Source: Botryosphaeria dothidea (taxonomy: Eukaryota; Ascomycota; Dothideomycetes; Botryosphaeriales; Botryosphaeriaceae). From it: 64,000 nt of DNA. Below, piece by piece: positions 48,047 through 58,894 of the stretch. Each line of letters starts with the position of its first letter. Position 1 is the first letter of the stretch. The notes under the pieces are model-generated. The model saw only the letters and a program-made list of their open reading frames with translations, was not told where the DNA came from and made no database searches. Made by a program: the position numbers and the translations under genes. The stretch lies in NCBI GenBank assembly GCA_011503125.2, contig WWBZ02000040.1, positions 3,348,001 through 3,412,000 on the forward strand, given 5' to 3'.

Positions 48047-49426
48047 ATGGAGAACGCAACGATAGCCACCGGGCTGCCCCCGCTGCCCGACTACACCCTT
48101 TATCCGCTCCCGCCCGTCGTACCAGGCATCCCCGACAAATATCTCACGCTCGCCCTGCCCGTCATTGCCTACTGGGGTGTCTCCATGTTTTTCCATTTGA
48201 TCGACACCTGGGACCTCTTTCCTCAGTACCGTCTGCATACTCCGGTCGAGCTGCTTCAGCGGAATCACGTTTCCCGCTACGAGGTATTCCGCGACGTTGT
48301 TCTCCAACACATCATCCAGACCGTTTTTGGAGTCGGACTTGCGTGGTTCGATCCGGAGCCGACTTTCGGAACCGAGGACTACGACGTAGCCGTGTGGGCA
48401 CAGAGGATTAGAATTGCAGAGAGGGCCATTCCCTATGTCCTCGGAGCATTCGGTTTCAACTCGGCTGCCTTTGCGAAGGACTTGGCTGGGACTCGCCCCA
48501 TGCTGGCTGGCGCTCTTGCTGGTGGAAGCTACCCCTGGTTGACCCAGGAGGTTATCTCCAGTGGCCAGCTTGTCACTGCTCCTGCATTTGCTTCATGGGA
48601 GCTCTCTCTCGCCAAGTTCACCTACTGGGTCGCTATTCCGGGCATACAATTCCTCGTGGCCGTTCTGATCGTCGATACCTGGCAGTACTTCTGGCACCGT
48701 GCCATGCACCTGAACAAGTGGCTGTACAGTAAGTAGAAGCTGTCATCGCGACATTGACGTCAGCTAACGTAGGAATCAGCGACTTTCCACTCTCGCCACC
48801 ACCGCCTTTACGTCCCTTACGCATACGGCGCCCTCTACAACCACCCTTTCGAGGGTTTCCTCCTAGATACCCTTGGCACAGGAATTGCCTATCTCCTCAC
48901 TGGAATGACCATCCGCCAATCCATGTGGTTCTTCACCGGCTCTACCATCAAGACTGTCGACGATCACTGCGGCTACGCCTTCCCCTTCGACCCTCTTCAG
49001 TTCATCACCTCGAACAATGCCTCATATCATGATATCCACCACCAGAGCTGGGGTATCAAGACCAATTTCTCTCAGCCATTCTTCACTTTCTGGGACCGCT
49101 TTTTGGGCACCATGTGGACTGGTGGTGACGTCACCCACAAGTACGAGCGCGCCCGTAAGGCCGCGGAGAAGAAGGCGGATATCCACATTCTGAAGCCGCA
49201 ATTCCTGCCTGCGGAGCTGCAGTTAGATAGTGCATCTGCTTCAGAGTCCACCTCCGAGGTCGAGGGCGCCAAGGAGCAGCCTCAGCCGGCTCTCAGGAGG
49301 AGCCCGAGAAAGAAGGCCACCAGCACGTCCCAGCAGACCGCAAACCTGAAGGGCCTGCGTGACCGTGTCAACGGGAGCCTTCAGGGTAAGGGTCCCAATG
49401 TTCTCGGTGTCGAGAGCAGCCACTAG
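48047..49426 (+). CDS. SUR2: Sphinganine C4-hydroxylase (SUR2)
   Basis: Exons 48047-48728 and 48780-49426 (51-nt intron) give 442 residues. SUR2 hydroxylates C4 of sphinganine to give phytosphingosine in the ER, using di-iron, O2 and an NAD(P)H-driven electron chain. The three histidine clusters of the fatty-acid hydroxylase family are present: HRAMH (in DTWQYFWHRAMH), HSRHH and HDIHH (in SYHDIHHQSWGIKTNFSQ). The intron splits the protein just before HSRHH. Membrane segments include LALPVIAYWGVSMFFHLI, IIQTVFGVGLAWF and GIQFLVAVLIVDTW. The C-terminal 70 residues are hydrophilic with a basic patch (RRSPRKKA), longer than in yeast. Confidence 0.94.
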
Positions 49427-50959
49427 ATTGGACCTGGGTTTTCAGACCCACGACACGCCCTCCTGTAACATGAATAAGCTGCATAATGTCTATTTAATCG
49501 GTTCTTCTCTTCGATTGGTTAGGCTGTTGCGATGAATTACTCCTTTCGCTCACATTCTTCTCCCTGTATAACTTTAACCTTTTTTTGTGGGGAAACGACT
49601 TTTTCTTCCTTCCTATAGGAATTGGCGTACAAGTGAGCTTTTTGATTCCCTTTAGGCCCTCTTCTGGAAGCTGGGACTCGTTTCTTGATGTCTCTGAGAG
49701 TTTCCCATGTATAAATTACACTCGCTTTGCATTATTGGTCCCTAATTGGAGGATATTCTAAAGGTTTATGAAGGCAGACTGGAAAGAGGATGAGTCGAGA
49801 TATAACTATTTAAATCATGAAAAGCTGAGCAACGGCAAAACCATTATGAACACTTATTGAAAGATTGCATTTTTGAGTTTGTTCGGAGAAAAATAGGTTA
49901 TTATTAGAAGAGTAGATGTGCCCTTTACTCATGGGTATCGTCTGTTCTTGTATGCTTTTTACCCCTTAGCAGCCTTTCTGCAAAGATTTAGTATACTCTA
50001 CATCTCTTTGCGGTGTCTCGGGCCGTAGGAGAGATTTGCGTGTGAATAAGTATACCCTTTGATTCGTGAACGTTCAGGGCCAATCCTAGAGAGCATTCGC
50101 AGAGCCGCACGAATCCATCCAGATAGCCCCATATATTGCGCCCTTACTCAATCCGCAAAGCAACAGTTACACGTCGATTACACATAACTATGTCACAAGG
50201 CTGAATTCTGCGCCCTGTTTGCGAGGCCTCAAAAAATCTGAGGTTCACTCTAATGTGAAACACTTGATCTGAGCAGAGCAGCAATCTGACGCTTTACCCT
50301 CTCCCTGTCGCCCTATTTTCGAGGGCTCAAGCAAGTTGAAGGTGCAGTCCGACGTTTTATTGTTTTTGGCCGCCAAGGGCCACCAATCTGAGCCCAAAGG
50401 CCCAAATTGCGCCCTGTTTTGGTTCAAAAAAAAACTCCCCTTGGGAGTGCTCTCTGAGCCTAAGTGTTTCTAGAGTACGAGGCAAATGAAAAGGCATCTA
50501 CTACTGTCTTCCGTCGCTTTCTAGGGCCCCTATATCCGAAAGGGTTCAAAACATTCGAGATGAAGTGACTTAGGCTCTAACGTGATCTACTTCTAGGTGA
50601 TGACTGAAGCATACTCTTAAATGTACGAACAGATTTGTGATGGTTGGTCTTTTTGGACTTTCCTGGGAACACTGGTTACAGGTACATGAGCACTTGAGGA
50701 CGATATGATTACGTAGAAAGGGAGATTGAGAATGATACGTAAGAACGAAGTTGGATTCAAGTAAAAATCGACCACGAGCTTCCTCTTCCAAAAATTCAAG
50801 TGCATTATACGTGGGTACGAGGAGCAATACAAACAAAGGTCTTCCAAATACAAAAAACATATCAAATCCTCTCATCGAATTGCTTCTTCGAATCCGAACA
50901 GGAACATCCCACCATCTCGTTACATCACCACACCCCAACACTTCACCAGACCCTCGCCC
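49427..50959. other. 1.5 kb convergent, AT-richer intergenic interval
   Basis: Between SUR2 and the pseudogene 3' end. It is richer in A/T than the coding parts. The first 600 bp have T-runs and AATAA-like signals suited to the SUR2 3' end. 50137-50460 holds the degenerate TGCGCCCT repeat. Confidence 0.6.
50137..50460 (+). repeat. Degenerate TGCGCCCT-headed repeat, right cluster (4 units)
   Basis: TGCGCCCT occurs at 50137, 50209 and 50408, and a one-base variant (TCGCCCT) begins at 50308, so spacing is 72, 99 and 100 bp. The second and third units continue as a T-run, GAGG-CTCAA and an A-rich/TGA-AGG block (for example GCGAGGCCTCAAAAAATCTG). The left cluster at 15.4 kb has the same head and order. 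Confidence 0.5.
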
Positions 50960-52672
50960 TCATATTCCTCCCACTAACCCCCTCACTCTCACCACCACTC
51001 TCACTCTCCGACCCCTCTTCCTCGCCCCCCGCGCCGCCCTCTTCCTCACCCTCGCCGCGATGCCCCTCATCGTCTCGACGTCGAGCCGCCGCCCCACCCG
51101 CGCCGTGTACCGCTCAAGCAGCTCGTTGCGCACGCGCCCGGTGTAACCGCGCTTGGTCAGCGTCAGGTAGAACTCGGTGTAGACTGTGGTTGCGATGCTG
51201 AGGGGGGAAGGGGGGTGGGTGGGCGGAGGGGAGGAGGAGGAAGAGGAGAACCACGACGATGAGGAGGAGTAGGAGGCTGAGGAAGAAGAGGAGGGCGGGG
51301 TGGCGTTGCGTTGGGGGGCGGATGGGTGTGGGAAGGCGGCATTGTGGATGGCGGCGGGCGGATTCGGCCGTGGAGCGGCGGTTTGCTGGGTGAGTGCTTG
51401 GACCGTGATGCGGTGCAGACCGCTGTTGCCGGGAGGTGGTCTCTGGTAGGTGGCGTTCGTCCTGTTGTTCCCCTGAGCTGGGTAGGACACGGCGGCGTTT
51501 GCACGCTGTTGAGCGTTGGTTCGGGGTACGGGCGTCTGCGTCTGTTGTGATTCTTCGTCGTCGCTGGACTGGTCGGACGAATCATCGTCCTCTTTTACAG
51601 GCGGCCACTCGTAAAGTCTCTCATCCCAAGAAGATCTGGAATAGCTGGGCTCAAGCCAGTCTTCCTCTCTGTTCCTCCAGATGGGAGGCCACGGCTCAAA
51701 AGGCCCGTATAATTCGTCTTCCTCTGCCTGGTATCTTGGATCGGGATCGGGATCACCGCGGACGAGGAGTGCAACGTGATAGCCTCGGGTGATAGGGTAT
51801 ACCTTGCCTCCTTCGAGATACATGTTCCAATACCCAGAAGTATTGAACCGGTCAATGTGGAATTTCTTGCCTCGAGACGTGAACACGTAGCCAGCGAAGT
51901 CTGAATGGTAAGTGAGGTTAGAGTCTGTACTGAGAAGATAATAGTGACCCTGTTTACCTTCATCAACGCAACTGTCTTCGATTGCGGGACCTCCTTGTCC
52001 TTGCGCGATGCATGGCTGGTTGGAGGCAGTGACAAGCGGCTTGAACGACTGCCAATAGATCTCTGCATCGGATTTGTCTGTTTCTATCAGCGTGATTCAA
52101 TTCTCCGGGTGCTGGAGATCGCGTACGGTAGTGGTATCTTATTACAATATCCCGAGCTGGAATGGCACCGGCGGAAGCTTCTCTCTTCCAACATCATTAA
52201 TAGTAACACCGGCCTCTTCCTTCAATGGATACGTCTGTTCTCTCTTCATTCTCAGTCGCCACTCCTGTCCGCTCATGATGGTATCATAGGGGTGATCCGG
52301 CGACACGGTGAGCGGAGTGACGTCCTCGTCCGGAATCTCTGGTCGACCATCACGGAATCAGTCGCGATGCTTCTCTCGGTAGACCCCCAGCAGTCCTTGG
52401 CCCCATTACTTGACGGTATCCTTCTTCGGGTAGCTCTTGTACTTCTCGACCGGGCCGTGCACTATGAAGCGTTGGTCGCGCCACTATGCATCGGCCCAGC
52501 CGACAGAGTATTGGATCAACTTGTGGAGATGTTGAAAGGTATAGTTCTCAGGGACTACGATGAGCCTGTAGACGGGCCGACACGACTCGATGTAGATCTT
52601 CAGCACAATGTGTTCCTTCGTCGGTGGCGGGAGCATCAATGGCGGGGTCGAAGACCGAGAGAAGGATGACAT
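50960..52672 (-). pseudogene. Disabled PRiA4_ORF3-like gene with six in-frame stops
   Basis: Exons 52672-51958 and 51900-50960, joined by an intact 57-nt GTAAAC...TTCAG intron, form one frame of 552 codons without any frameshift. Six stops interrupt exon 1: TAG 52486 (codon 63), TAA 52408 (89), TGA 52360 (105), TAA TAA 52144/52141 (177-178) and TGA 52099 (192). Between the stops the translation reads as normal protein. The N-terminus (KEHIVLKIYIESCRPVYRL, HLHKLIQYSVGWADA) resembles the plasmid pRiA4b ORF-3-like fold, whose role is unknown. Exon 2 (314 codons) is intact: GYVFTSRGKKFHIDRF, an acidic Ser/Asp strip, a poly-Ser run and an Arg-rich C-terminus. Each stop is one transition from a sense codon, as expected from RIP or other C-to-T decay. 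The domain name is tentative. Confidence 0.78.
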
Positions 52673-54464
52673 GGTCGCGTAACTGTACAGTAAAGCCGTT
52701 CCTGATGACGCGGTGGAAAGCGATGCTGCGTGAATTTCAGGTATGTGTACTCAGGTCTCTGTCATTCGGACCGGACTGAACGTGGACAGCGTGACTGTGA
52801 CAGCATCGAAGAGACTATTTTCGAATCTCGTCGGCGCGATTGAAAGCTGAGACGCGTATAGCATTTGGTGTCGGGACGCGTCTGCGGCGGCTAAACACCT
52901 ATGTCCATTAAAGCCATTAAGGTTTTAGCAAATGTAGATCGCTACAAGGCAGAAGCCAATTGGGTTCTGAACGGTGAATTGTAATACGAAAAGGGTGCTG
53001 TATTTCACCTTAATGAAGGCTCATACTGGGAATGAGTAGTATTGCATCACGATGTCTGTCAAGTGCATACGAGAAAGGGAGGTTGGCGGAAACGGAATCA
53101 TGACAATAAAAACTCGCACAATACGGATCGTATGAACAGATCACAGGTGTAAATGGACATTGGCGAATGAATAGATGAATTGGGTCTTGATTGAAGACCA
53201 CCAGATAAGCTTTAAAAAAAATGGTCAAAGATGCAGAAGAGTTTGAGGGGTATCTATAGTGAAGACGCCGTGCACTATGGAAAGAAAGCGCTAAAGAGTG
53301 GGAAAGAAAAAATGCAAACCGGTATCTCCCATACCAATGAGTCGCGCCTTCGCCAATGCTTTCAATGAAAATTACAGCCTCAAGATGAGGCTGAGGTATG
53401 CAAAAAATTCAGGAAACGAACGGAGTCAAGACACGAACAAAAAAGTTCGCATCTAAAGCCGAATCAAGGTAGAGTCGGGCGGCCGCGCCTCTGTGCCGAG
53501 ACGGCACTCCCCATGGCCCCGCGGAACGATCCGCGAAAATTCGAAATGTTTCTCAGCTGCTCCTTTTGGCAAGTGCAACAGCCCTGCCGCCGCCCTGCCG
53601 GGCTAAAGACAACATAACCCGGCGTGAGGAAAGATTTACAGGGTCCGGCCTTGTTAGCTCCGTGATTAGCAGATGAGCGTTCGAGACCCTTTAAACACGT
53701 GTTGCTCGCCGTGCCGCCGCACGTTTTGTTGCCTCCTGGCCTGATCGATCGGGCGGGAGAGGATGTTTGTGGCGATGAAGTAAAAAACATATTAAAAACA
53801 AGGAAACTTGTGGTATCATGAGACTCGTAGGAATGTTGGCATGGCGAGATGCCAGCGTGATAGATGATGGTGCAACGGGAAACGCATCAGCGATCGTCAG
53901 GTAAAGGCGGCCGGAAGTAAAAGAGATTGATTGTCCATATTCGATCAAGTGCGTCAAATTGGGATATTCGGCATTCGATGTTGTGGAACGTATTTCCATC
54001 TGTCGAAGGAAAAGGCTGCGTCATCATGCAGCGTGACCACCGGAGACGGGCGAAGATGGGCCGGACGTGACCGATGAGTGATACGTGCCTGTCATGCATC
54101 GGGTGCGACGCGTGGGATTGCGGCATGTTTAGTTCGACGGCAGGGCGTTGCAAGAGCCAAGAAGATGTGCTTGTATCTTCATATGCTAGTCCCGATGCCA
54201 CTGCCGGGCCCGATTCCGGACATCCCAAAGGTATCATCGCCGTTTCGGAAATGCCTTTCATGTGAAGCAACCCGCTGGTGGCTGTAAATAGCATGGTGGA
54301 CCCGAGGATGCGGTAGAAGGAAGGGCGCTGCAGGCAGCACTCTGGCTATTGGTGTCAGCGCGCTCATTAATGGTGGCGAAGCTCCCGTGGGCGCTAAGAT
54401 GCATCGTCCGGTGACTGCCTCTTAGAGGCTTTGTTTTCGTGCTTTTCTTGTTTCGCTAGCCGCC
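52673..54464. other. 1.8 kb gene-free interval
   Basis: Upstream of the pseudogene and downstream of the kinase-like gene. Only short frames without family resemblance were seen. No repeat or RNA gene was recognised. Confidence 0.5.
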
Positions 54465-56452
54465 TCATGTTTGCACATCCCGGGAATTTTTCCTCGACCA
54501 AGGAAACGGCATCTCGTGAATGGCAGAGGCGATAGACTTTGGCCTGATGCTCAGCGTGCGCATCGATCCGACGGCCGTCGTATCGCTCATCATGGAATCT
54601 GCCACTGAAAAGCGCAGGGTGGCCTCGTCAGCAACAGTATGGACATCGTCTCCGTTGAGGGATTCGTCGTCTTCGACACCATCTTCGGGAATGGCATGCA
54701 GGTCGGATCGCGGGGACATTGGTCCGTTGTGCGCATGCCCAATACGTAGCTCATGCGGTTCACAGTGCAAGTTGACCAAGCCCGCGTGGTCAGCTAAGAG
54801 GTCGCGTAGGCGGTCTGCAACGCTGAATGATGAGAGGCGAGCTTCGGGGACGGGCTGTACCATATCCCTGATGAGGGTCAGAAGCGGCGCAAAAGTCCGG
54901 AAATGCACGTCCTCATGTTCCATCGCCAGTGTCTCGAGGTGTTGCATCCAGGTATGGAGCTTGTCAATGTTCGCATGGAACGAAGCATCACTTCGCGAGC
55001 CGCTTTTCCCAGGAGTCTTGTGCTTTGTGGTTCGATGCTTGATAAAATCGGATGGCTTCTTCTTAATCATGAACGTAAGGATATCAAGGAAAATGCAACC
55101 CAGGGAAAAGACGTCAGCAAAACTGGTAGCTGAGAGCGCATCATCCGGTTTCGCTGGACTCTTGTTGTTGAACCCAAAGTCAAAAGCCGCGAAACTGGCA
55201 TTCGCCATATGGCCGATCTTCCTGGCCGTCCTGGTCGTTTTGGCGCTGTTTTGCGAGCCATGGGATGATGCTTCGCTATCCATGGAGGCTCTTCGTGGTT
55301 TCGATTTGGAAGGGCTAGTCGTTGGCGCCAGGAGGTTGGCCAGGCTCTGTTCATGGGCTTCCGGCGCTACGTAGTTGTAAACCTCCTCTGGTAGTATCTT
55401 CTTGTCCCCCTGCAGTGACTTGAGCGAACCAATATCACAGAAGGCTATGTCGTTGCGTTCGTCGACGACAATATTCGAGGGGCTAATGGCACCATGTACC
55501 AGATCGTGGCCGTGGATAGTGGCAACGGCATCTGCCAAGCAGTGCATCCAATTGAGCAGCAGGATCCGGCGATCCGGCAGGCTCAACTGCATATACTGAG
55601 CTGGCGTCCTGTGGTCGATGAAAGACTTGAGGGTATGCTGCCCGACGAACGGGGTGATGACGAAGCCATTTCCTTTGGATGTATACGAAGCCCAGACAGG
55701 AGCAATGTGTTGGTGCCCAATTTCCTGAGCGACGGCGACATCCTTCAGAAATTCTTCCTTGCCGGCCTCGCTGTTCTCACCAAGGGAAACACGCCTGCGT
55801 ACGAAGACCTCATGGGGCTTTTTAGGCAAGTGGACACGCGACCAGTGCTGCAGGGCGGCTGCAGGCGGCAGCTTGTAGACGTGTTCCATCGGGATCACCT
55901 CGTTTGGACCATAATCTATGTGGGCACCGCGGTGCAGTTCCCGCAGCAGGAAGGTAAACTGGGTCTGATAAAACTTCCGATTGAGCTGATCATCCTTCTT
56001 GCGCGATAGGGCGAGACGCTCAACGGTGTCAAACGAAATAGGCAGGTCCTCGTCATCCCACGAATCGTCAATGACACCGAAAATCTGGTCGGGCACGCCT
56101 ACTTCGACAAGAGTCAAGAATAGACGCTTGGCGCGTTCGAGGATCCATTCCAGGTAGGTGTCGTCGGTGAGGCCGTCTCCGAAGGCCAGAGGCTTGTTGA
56201 GCAATTCGCGTTCTTCTTTGCGAAGGCGGGAAGCCACGAAGTCGGCCGTCACTTTGGCATCAATGCGCTCCTGGGTCCACCAGAGCTGCTGGAGCGGGGC
56301 ATGAGGGGTGACCAATGAATGGCCAGCATAGCTTGTGCAGTTAGCAGGTGGACGGCAAAGGCTGGGGTGGCGAGGAGGGCATACCCGTAGATGTAGGCAT
56401 TGAGGGCGATTGAGTTCTGGGTGACAACATTGGTGAGGCTTTTGGAGCCCAT
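54465..56452 (-). CDS. Protein kinase-like protein, probable pseudokinase
   Basis: Exons 56452-56385 and 56331-54465 (53-nt intron with GTATGC donor) give 644 residues. The start MGSKSLTNVVTQNSIALNAY joins in frame to GYAGHSLVTPH. The N-terminal 150 residues resemble an alpha-helical accessory region (LERAKRLFLTLVEVGVPDQI). A kinase-like fold spans about 200-590: HQHIAPVWASY, VITPFV, the catalytic-loop position HGAISPSN (His at about 302), CDIGS in place of DFG, YVAPEAHEQS and SFADVFSLGCIFLDIL. The HRD aspartate is Ala here and no clear VAIK lysine is seen (FVRRRVSL), so catalysis is unlikely; a scaffold or regulator role is inferred. A long Ser/Lys insertion lies in the activation segment (SKSKPRRASMDSEASS). 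Substrate and pathway are unknown. Confidence 0.82.
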
Positions 56453-58894
56453 GGTCCTTCCGGAGGGGTTTGGCAGGCGGTGAAGGTACGGAGGGAGGTC
56501 TCAAGTCTCTCGGAAGCGGGCGCGGGTGATGGTATACATTTAACAGAGCATGGCTGCGTATCCGGGAAACATGTGCATGGACGGGCCGGGGGACGGGCTG
56601 GGCGGGCAATCATCATGGGGGCGGCGGCGAGAGGCAGGGATAGGCGACTTTATCTCAGATGGCTTGAGCGGCGGTGGAAGGGAGTCATTGGAGGGCGGGT
56701 GAGATTGACAGAGGACGAGCTGCCAATGGAGCCGGGGGCGACCAGGGCGGGTAGGCGCTGGCAGGCATCAGAGCACCGGGCCCACCGAGCCTCTCAGCCC
56801 AGCAGTCGCAGCTCCGCGCGTTGATGGCGCACTTGATAAGCTGCCACAGGCCCGCGCCGTCACAGCGTGTCGCGTGCCCGCCGTGCCCGCTTTGTCTGCG
56901 CTGCCGGTCCGAGGCTCGTCGTCGCGCGCAGTGGTGCAGTGTGCGCTGCAGTGTGCGCGGGATGCGGTAGCTGACCAATTGAGGATGCGGCGCAGGACAG
57001 TGCTACCGCGGGCCGCAGCCAAGGCCCTGACGGGCAGAGTCAGCGGCCGTTGTCATGGTTATGGTCACGGCCATCCAAGCCAAGAGGCCGTCTGGTCTCC
57101 AAGGAGAGCCCGGAGGCGTGGAGCGGCCGAGTCGGTAAGGCGCGAGTGTGGGCAGTGGGCCCTGGCAGCGGCCAAGGGCATGGATGCCACATGGCACGGC
57201 GAAAGCTGTCACGCCGCCGATCGCAGCAGAGCGACGAACCTCAGTGCACCCGAGGGCTGATCCTCATCACCCCCCGCGCTCCGTGCTGCTGCTGGACTCA
57301 GTCAGTGCTGCTCGCGATCGCTGTCCGCGTCCGGCAGGTGGCGACAGCGAGGAAGGGGCACTGATGCGGACAGCCAGTCTCGACTCCGCGATGTTGGGGG
57401 CACAGTCGAATCCTCCGCCTCCGCCTTATCAGCAACGGCACCACTACCCACTTCGTCGTCAGTACAGCCCGCAAAAAAGGACCGTGGCGGCCGCTAGCAA
57501 CGGTCGCGCTCTACCGGTGAGACGTTGCGCAGCCAGCCGGGCACGACGCAATTTGAAATGCCAAATTGGCCGCCCGCCATCACCACTGCCCGACCCGGCT
57601 AGCGCCCCAGTTGACTGTCCCCGGATCTGACTCTCGTCCGCTCGAAAGCGGCCTCACGGTGGAAATTAGCGAGCTTGCTGTTGATCAAACTTATAATCTG
57701 TCCTTTTTAAAGCTCTCACGTCCCAACCGATTCCACGTCCGCCCGCCAGCTGAGCCCGATCTGCTCTCCTGACAAAACCTCCAAGTGGACCCCTTCCGAA
57801 TCGTGGCTCTATTGAAAGTGAGGCCTGTGCTTGTCCACTGCGGGGAGACAGAAGCATGAGCCAGCTTCCGGTCACATGCGAGCGCGTCATCATGCCGCCC
57901 AGCGTATCGGCCCCGGCGTGTGCTTGCAGTACAGCACCCGTCTCCGAGCACCTCCAAGTGACCGCCATCCGGCCCTTTCTCTCTGTTCACTGGCTGCTCC
58001 TCTTGCTGCACGCTCGTTATCAAGCTCACGGCCCACTTTTCGCGAAAGAGTCATCTCCATCATCCTTTGCCGCATGCTTTCCCCGGAGAATATGTGATTC
58101 GCTAGTCCGTCAAGGGCCAGGCGAGCCAATCGGACGCCGGAGCATACTGCTGCAATTTGGACATCTAATTTTATCCCCCCCAACTCGTGCCCATTCGTGG
58201 GCTAACTTCCGTCCGTTATGCAGGGTCGACCAATTAATTACCGCAGTCCTACTTTTGCACCTACTCCAGCTTCCACTCTCTCCAACCTCTGTCTCGGAGA
58301 TCTGCGTTGCGGAGCGTGGACATGATGATCCCTGAGCTCGGCCATATTGTTCGCACACCTCCGTGTGACGACATGTTGAAACATCTCGCGAAGCCTCACA
58401 GCATGCAGGTCATCCGCTTAACAATCCAGCAGCTTCGAGACCACCCTGTGACCTAGGCGCCGACCGGTATTGGCGAGCTCATAGACTAGCATCAATAGCC
58501 TGCCGTTATAGCCTCGTATCACAGCCTCAACGACCGTCTTCGTAACAGTGCCACTGACTCTTCCTCCGTCCTTGCACCTTCGCGCCCTGCTACACAGCTT
58601 CAGCTATCATCTTCCCTAGCCTTACCACACCGTCTTTCATCAATATCTTTTATAGCTCCCTTTTTCTCTATCACTAGTTTATTTTTGCCTTTCTTCTCTT
58701 CAACGTTTCCTGAAAATTTGACTGACTCTTCAGAGGACGTGAGATTCAGGTGCCAGTGCTTTTCTTTGGCTGTACATTCATCTAAGAGCTTCCTTTTGGT
58801 TCTATGCTTTATTTTATTCTGGTCTGATACCTCATCTAGTACATTCACCGCCATACAAACCTCTGTTTCGTCCTGTCTAGGCAGCGTACAGGCG
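56453..58894. other. 2.4 kb gene-free interval
   Basis: The largest empty stretch. The left half is GC-rich upstream sequence of the kinase-like gene. From 58550 to 58890 it turns pyrimidine- and AT-rich, probably the HET gene 3' flank. No coding frame longer than about 170 codons and none with family resemblance. Confidence 0.5.

Noticed and set aside
50960..51886. Exon 2 of the pseudogene as an independent intact gene
   Set aside because: It has a good upstream acceptor and joins in phase with exon 1, and its first Met lies well inside the conserved-looking region.
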